This document shows positions 7,661-11,354 of a stretch of 11,354 nt of DNA, piece after piece. The DNA is from Actinomycetota bacterium (GTDB lineage: Bacteria > Actinomycetota > Actinomycetes > Streptosporangiales > Streptosporangiaceae). The stretch spans positions 1 through 11,354 of the forward strand of contig QGUZ01000155.1 in the NCBI GenBank assembly GCA_003242605.1, read 5' to 3'. A program made the translations under genes and the position numbers. The notes beneath the pieces were generated by a model, which saw only the letters and a list, made by a program, of their open reading frames with translations, was not told the origin of the DNA and made no database searches. Within the stretch, counting starts at the first letter, position 1; every line of letters starts with the position of its first letter.

Positions 7661-8449
7661 ATGCGGATTGGCGAACTTGCCGCACTGGTCGGGGTGTCCA
7701 CCCGTACCGTGCGCCACTACCACCATCTGGGTCTGCTGCCCGAGCCCGCCCGCCGGGTGAACGGCTATCGCGAGTACCGGCTGCGCGACGCGGTGCTGCT
7801 CGCCCGCATCCGGCGGCTGGCGGAGCTGGGGCTCTCCCTCGACGAGATCCGGGACGTGCTCGCCGACGACCAGCGCCGCGAGCTGCGCGAGGTGCTCGCC
7901 GAGCTCGACGCCGACCTCGCTCGGCAGCAGGAGGCGATCGCGGCCCGGCGGGCCCGGCTCGCCGCGCTGCTGCGCGAGGAGGAGCTCGACCCGGACGCCC
8001 CGATCTCGCCGGGCGTCGCCGAGGTGCTGCGCCACCTTCCGGCCGAGGGCTCGCGCCTCGCCGCGGTCGACCGCGGGCTGCTCACCCTGCTCGACACCGT
8101 GACCGACCCGGCCGCCCGCGAGCGCGCCCTCGCCCTGCTGCGCCCGCTCACCACGCCCGAGGCGATCGCCCGCGGGCGCGAGCTGTACCGGCGGCTGGAG
8201 GAGCTCGCCGACGCCGACCCCGGCGACCCGCGGGTGGCCGAGCTCGCCGCCGAGTTCGCCGCGGGCGTGCCCGCCGAGATCGCCGAGGCCGCCGAGGCGG
8301 CCGGCGACGACGGCGCGGCCGGGGACGAGGCCGGCGACGGCGCGGCCGTCTGGCTGTCGGCGATCACCGAGGAGCTCACCCCGGCCCAGGCCGAGGTGGT
8401 CCGGCTCGCGCTGCGCCGGCTGGCGGAGCGGCGGAAGGAGGGCCGCTGA
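7661..8449 (+). CDS. MerR-family transcriptional regulator
   Basis: The 262-residue protein opens with the MerR winged helix (MRIGELAALVGVSTRTVRHYHHLGLLPEP, then VNGYREYRLRDAVLLARIRRLAELGLSLDEI, residues 1-63). A long dimerisation helix follows (about 70-108). The remaining 150 residues are an Ala/Glu-rich helical domain of unknown ligand. There is no cysteine, so metal sensing of the MerR or CueR type is unlikely despite the copper genes nearby. The promoter has a palindromic 19-base spacer, indicating autoregulation by DNA distortion. No ribosome site precedes the ATG, consistent with a leaderless message. Its stop overlaps the start of the next gene (TGATG). Confidence 0.9.
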   Translation: MRIGELAALVGVSTRTVRHYHHLGLLPEPARRVNGYREYRLRDAVLLARIRRLAELGLSLDEIRDVLADDQRRELREVLAELDADLARQQEAIAARRARLAALLREEELDPDAPISPGVAEVLRHLPAEGSRLAAVDRGLLTLLDTVTDPAARERALALLRPLTTPEAIARGRELYRRLEELADADPGDPRVAELAAEFAAGVPAEIAEAAEAAGDDGAAGDEAGDGAAVWLSAITEELTPAQAEVVRLALRRLAERRKEGR

Positions 8450-9291
8450 TGGTCCGGCTCGCCCGCGCCCTCGCGTTCACCGTGCCCCCGGCCGAGGTGC
8501 TCGTGGTCGTGCTGCTGCTGTCCGGTGTCTCGCTGCCCACGCCGGTGCTCGTCGCCGCGGAGCTCGCCGTCGCCGCGGTGATCGTGCTCGAGGCGACCAC
8601 CGCCTGGCGGCTGTACCGGGCGGAACGGCGGGCCGGACTCGGCCGCCGGGCCGCCGCGGCCGCCGTCTGGCACCACCTGGTCCCCGCCCCGGCGCGCCGG
8701 GCGTTGGAGTTCGAGGCGAAGGGCGCCATGAGCGTCCTGCTCTGGCTGCTGCGCCGCCGCGACCGGGTGCCGCCCGGCGCCACCGCCCTGCCGTACGCGA
8801 GGGAGCAGTGGCCGATGCTGCTCGTGGTCGTCGGCGTGCTGGCCGTCGAGGGCGCGGTGGCCGACGTGCTGCTCGCCGTGTTCGACGCGGCCACGGCCAT
8901 CCGGGTCGTGGTGTTCGTGCTGCACGTCTACACGATCTGGCTGACGCTGGTGGTCGGCGCGTCCTGCACGGTGCGCCCGCACGTGGTGACCGGGGAGGTG
9001 CTCCGCGTCCGCTACGGGGTCTTCCTCGACCTGACCGTGCCGCGCTCGCTCATCACCGCGGTACGGCTCGCGCACCGGTACGACGAGCCGCGCGCCGTGG
9101 GGGTCGAGGGGGACCGGCTCGCCGTCGCCGTCGGCTCGCGGACGAACGTGGTGGTCGAGCTCGCCGAGCCGGTCACGGTGGTGCGCCCGCTGGGGTCCCG
9201 CGCCGAGGTGACCGAGATCCGGTTCTTCACCGCGGAGCCGGGCCGCGCCGTCGCCGCGCTCAGCGCAGGAAAGACGCGATCTGACGCGTAA
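8449..9291 (+). CDS. Membrane protein of unknown function, coupled to MerR
   Basis: No family was recognised. The 280 residues contain four likely membrane segments: about 14-29 and 31-49 close together, then 120-143 and 151-172. Between them lies an Arg-rich cytoplasmic loop. After the last helix a soluble region of about 100 residues follows, with alternating strand-like segments (GEVLRVRYGVFLDLTVP, DRLAVAVGSRTNVVVEL, EVTEIRFF) that recall a bacterial PH-like beta domain; this is an impression only. The ATG overlaps the MerR stop by one base, so translation is coupled. The MerR protein probably controls this gene, making a regulator-membrane protein pair. Topology with both ends inside is inferred from charge. 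Confidence 0.7.
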   Translation: MVRLARALAFTVPPAEVLVVVLLLSGVSLPTPVLVAAELAVAAVIVLEATTAWRLYRAERRAGLGRRAAAAAVWHHLVPAPARRALEFEAKGAMSVLLWLLRRRDRVPPGATALPYAREQWPMLLVVVGVLAVEGAVADVLLAVFDAATAIRVVVFVLHVYTIWLTLVVGASCTVRPHVVTGEVLRVRYGVFLDLTVPRSLITAVRLAHRYDEPRAVGVEGDRLAVAVGSRTNVVVELAEPVTVVRPLGSRAEVTEIRFFTAEPGRAVAALSAGKTRSDA

Positions 9292-9384
9292 GAGTCAAGA
9301 TTGTCAGAACGTGAGCGGGCGATGACAATCGCGCCCCTGGAGTCTTAAAGTCAACAGACACCACACTAACCGACTCTTGACTCC
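9292..9384. promoter_or_regulatory. Intergenic cluster of inverted repeats
   Basis: GAGTCAAGA (9292-9300) recurs inverted as TCTTGACTC (9375-9383). GATTGTCA (9299-9306) recurs inverted as TGACAATC (9323-9330), forming an 8-base stem just after the stop of the membrane-protein gene. GGAGTC and AAGTC-like copies lie between. The stem could be a terminator. TTGACT (9377-9382) could be a -35 for the next gene, but no good -10 follows. The repeated GAGTC motif looks like a regulator site. Confidence 0.45.
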
Positions 9385-9452
9385 TCATGGGTGTGTGATC
9401 TCTCACAGGGATCACCCGACCGTCGGCCTGAGCGACTAGGCGGGAGGCGAGC

Positions 9453-10223
9453 ATGCTGCCCGGTTGGATGATGCCGATCGACGAGCTCATCAACAACGTC
9501 CTCAGCGCCCCGCCCCGCGAGGCAGCCCGCGTCCTCGTCGCCTTGCCCCCCGACCGGTTCGAGCCGGTGCTCCAGGCGATGCGCCTCGAGGACCTGATCC
9601 GGGTGGCGCTCGCCGCCAAGCCGAACGTGCAGTCGGATCTCATGGCGCGGCTGTCCATCGCCAAGATCCAGGACATGGTGCAGGCGATGGCGCCGTCGTA
9701 CGCGGCGACGCTGCTGTCGTCGCTCCCGCCGAAGCGCCTCGTGGCCGTGATGGAGGGCGTGTCCCCGCAGCAGACCTCCGAGCTGCTGCGGGTCATGCCC
9801 GAGGAGCAGCGGGCGATCCTGCTCAACTCGATGGACCGCAGGAACGCCGGCTCGCTGCTCGCCTCCAGCTACGAGCTCGACGTCGCGAAGGTGCTGTCCC
9901 GCACCAACGTGACCGTCTCCTCGCTCGGCGAGGGCCAGACCGACGCGATGCTCGTCGGCATCTTCGGCCAGTACATCCTGCTCACCATCCACTACATCGA
10001 CCACGGCGAGTTCACCGCGCAGGACCTGCAGAAGGCCGAGTCGCGGGCGCAGGGCCTGCAGGTCAGCGCGGTGCTCGCGGTCACCAACGCCCCGATCGGC
10101 TACGACGTGCAGGAGTACAAGCTCGACGCGATGCGGCGCGGCCGGGCCGTCGACGTGGTCACCTGGACCGATCCCGGCCACGACGGCCAGCTGCAGCGCA
10201 TGCTCGTCCAGCTCGTCCGCTGA
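9453..10223 (+). CDS. Soluble protein with MgtE-N-like helical repeats
   Basis: The 256-residue protein has no membrane segment or signal peptide. Residues about 8-150 are a series of short helical hairpins with repeated leading motifs (LPPDRFEPVLQAM, APSYAATLLSSLPPKRLVAVM, MPEEQRAILLNSM), the superhelix seen in the cytoplasmic N domain of the Mg2+ channel MgtE and in FliG. No CBS domains or channel follow, so it is not MgtE itself. The C-terminal part (about 160-256) alternates strands and helices (MLVGIFGQYILLTIHYID, VSAVLAVTNAPIGYDVQEY, AVDVVTWTD) and might be a small alpha/beta domain of unknown role. GGGAGG (9442-9447) lies five bases before the ATG. It runs tail to tail with the TetR gene, 30 bases away. 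Function unknown. Confidence 0.75.
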   Translation: MLPGWMMPIDELINNVLSAPPREAARVLVALPPDRFEPVLQAMRLEDLIRVALAAKPNVQSDLMARLSIAKIQDMVQAMAPSYAATLLSSLPPKRLVAVMEGVSPQQTSELLRVMPEEQRAILLNSMDRRNAGSLLASSYELDVAKVLSRTNVTVSSLGEGQTDAMLVGIFGQYILLTIHYIDHGEFTAQDLQKAESRAQGLQVSAVLAVTNAPIGYDVQEYKLDAMRRGRAVDVVTWTDPGHDGQLQRMLVQLVR

Positions 10224-10253
10224 CCGGCCGGTCCCGGGCGACTTCCCGCGCCG

Positions 10254-10868
10254 TCAGCCGAGGGCGAACCCGCTCTGCAGCATGTCCAGGCCCGCCTCCA
10301 GCAGGCGGGCCAGGTCGGCGTCCTCGTGCCGCAGCCACTGCTCGTACGCGCTCAGCGCGGCCCCGAGCAGCGCCCAGGCGATCGCCTGCGGCGGGTGGTC
10401 GTCCGGGCGCATCCCCAGGCGCTCGGCCGCGTACTCGGCGATCACGTTCCGCCACGCCGCGTAGCGCAGGATGGAGTGCGCCTGCAGCGCGGGCACGTAC
10501 AGCAGCAGCCGCATGCGCTCGCGGTGCCAGTGCACCTCCTCCGGCGGCAGCCGGTTGAACTCGAGCACCGCGGCGCGCAGCACCGCCATGAGCGGCCTGG
10601 ACGGCGGCTGCCGGCGCAGGAAGTCCCGCAGCTCGGCGAGGCGCTGGTCGAAGTCGCCCCAGAGCACGTCGTTCTTGGACGGGAAGTAGCGGAAGAACGT
10701 CCGGCGCCCGATGCCCGCGGCCGCCGCGATGTCGTCGACGGTGGTCGCCTCGAACCCCTGGTCGCGGAAGAGCCGGATCGCGACGTGGGTCAGCTCCGCC
10801 GCGGTGGTCACGGGGCGTCTGCCCAGCCGTCCGGCCGGGCGCGGGGTGCCGTGCGGTGCCGAGCCCAC
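10254..10868 (-). CDS. mftR: TetR-family regulator, MftR-like (mycofactocin system)
   Basis: The 204-residue protein has an N-terminal TetR helix-turn-helix, with AAELTHVAIRLFRDQGFEAT followed by TVDDIAAAAGIGRRTFFRYF and then FPSKNDVLWGDFD. The ligand domain contains HRERMRLLL, VPALQAHSILRYAAWR and ALLGAALSAYEQWL. These stretches closely match the mycofactocin regulator MftR, which in mycobacteria represses the mycofactocin genes and responds to long-chain acyl-CoA. A divergent mycofactocin-coupled dehydrogenase supports the assignment. GTG 10868-10866 was chosen because AAGGA lies upstream at suitable spacing; a GTG seven codons earlier (10889) is possible. The identification is by memory of the family, without a search. 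Confidence 0.75.
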   Translation of the reverse strand: MGSAPHGTPRPAGRLGRRPVTTAAELTHVAIRLFRDQGFEATTVDDIAAAAGIGRRTFFRYFPSKNDVLWGDFDQRLAELRDFLRRQPPSRPLMAVLRAAVLEFNRLPPEEVHWHRERMRLLLYVPALQAHSILRYAAWRNVIAEYAAERLGMRPDDHPPQAIAWALLGAALSAYEQWLRHEDADLARLLEAGLDMLQSGFALG

Positions 10869-10885
10869 GTTGGGTCTTCCTTTCT

Positions 10886-10896
10886 GCACTGAGTGC
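10886..10896. promoter_or_regulatory. Palindrome GCACT-G-AGTGC, possible MftR-like operator
   Basis: Perfect 5-base arms around one base lie 17 bases before the TetR-gene start. It falls between TTGGGT (10870-10875) and TGCCAT (10894-10899), a weak rightward promoter candidate. The position suits autoregulation and control of the divergent genes. Confidence 0.45.
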
Positions 10897-10927
10897 CATT
10901 AAGGTCGGGGCAACGAGAGAGGCGGGT

Positions 10928-10954
10928 GACGTCGCCGACGTCCTTTCGACGTCG
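10928..10954. promoter_or_regulatory. Triple GACGTC array
   Basis: GACGTC occurs at 10928-10933, 10937-10942 and 10948-10953. Copies one and two form the perfect palindrome GACGTCG-C-CGACGTC (10928-10942). Copies two and three form CGACGTC-CTTTC-GACGTCG (10936-10954). Two overlapping operators in the divergent control region would suit a cooperative repressor or activator. Confidence 0.5.
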
Positions 10955-10976
10955 TCCTTAACCCGAGGAGCGTCCC

Positions 10977-11042
10977 ATGTCCGTCCAGCCGAGACCGACC
11001 CCGCACACGCCCTCGCCGCAGGACGCCGGGCCGCCGGTGTAG
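10977..11042 (+). CDS. Possible 21-residue ORF upstream of the mycofactocin-coupled SDR
   Basis: GAGGAG (10965-10970) lies six bases before ATG 10977, and the frame ends at TAG 11040-11042. The peptide (MSVQPRPTPHTPSPQDAGPPV) is Pro-rich. It occupies the place where the mycofactocin precursor gene mftA often lies, but it lacks the family's C-terminal IDGMCGVY core and has no Tyr or Cys. It may be a leader peptide or chance. The remaining 195 bases to the next gene hold a hairpin and nothing else recognisable. Confidence 0.25.
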   Translation: MSVQPRPTPHTPSPQDAGPPV

Positions 11043-11128
11043 GCCCCGGGCCCCACGATCGCCCCCGTCTCCGCGTCGAAACGCGATCCCGAATCCTAGG
11101 CGGGTCGCGGCATCCCCGCACGACCGTC

Positions 11129-11146
11129 GCCGCTTTCCGAAGCGGC
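11129..11146 (+). terminator. Hairpin between the mini-ORF and the SDR gene
   Basis: GCCGCTT and AAGCGGC form a perfect 7-base stem with a four-base TCCG loop and no T-tract. It lies 91 bases before the SDR start. It may terminate or attenuate transcription coming from the divergent region. Confidence 0.45.
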
Positions 11147-11237
11147 CCTCCCCCTACGCCCCCGAAACCCCCTGCGGACCGGTCCCGGCCCGCCGTGCCG
11201 CCGGGCCCGGTCACGCAGCGCGACGCAAGGAGCACCC

Positions 11238-11354
11238 ATGGGACGTGTCGCAGGCAAGGTCGCCCTCATCACCGGTGCCGCCCGTGGCCAGGGCCGCAGC
11301 CACGCGGTACGGCTGGCGCAGGAGGGCGCCGACATCATCGCCGTCGACATCTGC
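11238..11354 (+). CDS. Mycofactocin-coupled SDR-family oxidoreductase, N-terminus (cut by window end)
   Basis: The 39 visible residues form the first beta-alpha-beta of a Rossmann fold: GKVALITGAARGQGRSHAVR, then AQEGADIIAVDIC. The cofactor loop T12-G-x3-G-x-G is complete. D37 at the end of the second strand predicts NAD(H). The GQGRSHAVRLA.EGADIIAVDIC wording is characteristic of the mycofactocin-associated SDR subgroup, whose nicotinamide cofactor stays bound and is recycled by the redox peptide mycofactocin rather than by exchange. AAGGAG (11227-11232) lies five bases before the ATG. The MftR-like regulator is divergent. Substrate, probably an alcohol, cannot be told from this part. Confidence 0.88.
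   Translation, partial: MGRVAGKVALITGAARGQGRSHAVRLAQEGADIIAVDIC

Noticed and set aside
10222..10233. Palindrome GACCGGCCGGTC between the convergent genes, as a terminator
   Set aside because: It has no loop, so an RNA hairpin would lose its central pairs, and such GC palindromes arise easily here.
10977..11042. Mycofactocin precursor mftA
   Set aside because: The ORF lacks the conserved C-terminal core with Cys, Gly, Val and Tyr, so it is listed only as a doubtful small ORF.

Overview
The window comes from a very GC-rich actinobacterium. The signs are GTG and ATG starts, G/C at nearly every third codon position, apparent leaderless promoters, CsoR-type copper control, a mycofactocin-coupled dehydrogenase and a CebR/CelR-type cellulose-utilisation operator. 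A Streptosporangiales or Streptomyces-like cellulose user would fit, but the sequence alone does not settle the genus.

Left edge (1-723). The first 145 bases read leftward as the start of a LacI-family regulator with a good ribosome binding site. A perfect 14-base CebR/CelR box lies 21 bases before its start codon. After about 16 sensible residues the protein loses the LacI helix pattern inside an almost A/T-free tract. A second such tract (about 340-622) lies beyond an AT-rich regulatory stretch that holds two overlapping palindromes. A tandem-domain HxlR regulator (724-1740) follows.

Metal block (1748-6868). A leftward two-gene zinc unit encodes an ArsR/SmtB sensor and a CDF exporter with a His-Gly-rich tail, overlapping by 8 bases. 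Divergent from it is a rightward copper operon: csoR, copZ, a possible 60-residue ORF and the P1B-ATPase copA. The roughly 280-base intergenic region carries a Zn-sensor operator over the arsR start, a good minus-strand promoter, a CsoR operator, a hairpin and a 26-codon reading frame ending in a CxxC motif. Together the block would export zinc and copper.

Middle (6867-9291). After a terminator hairpin at the copA stop comes a near-perfect inverted repeat that can hide the ribosome binding site of an SRPBCC-fold gene. A MerR regulator with a classic 19-base-spacer promoter follows, translationally coupled to a membrane protein of unknown function.

Right part (9292-11354). An intergenic region rich in inverted repeats leads to a soluble protein with MgtE-N-like helical repeats. 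Facing it tail to tail is a TetR regulator closely resembling MftR, the mycofactocin regulator. Divergent from that is a 348-base control region with palindromes, a GACGTC array and a 21-codon ORF, and then the first 39 codons of a mycofactocin-coupled SDR oxidoreductase cut by the window end. No mycofactocin precursor gene is visible in the window.
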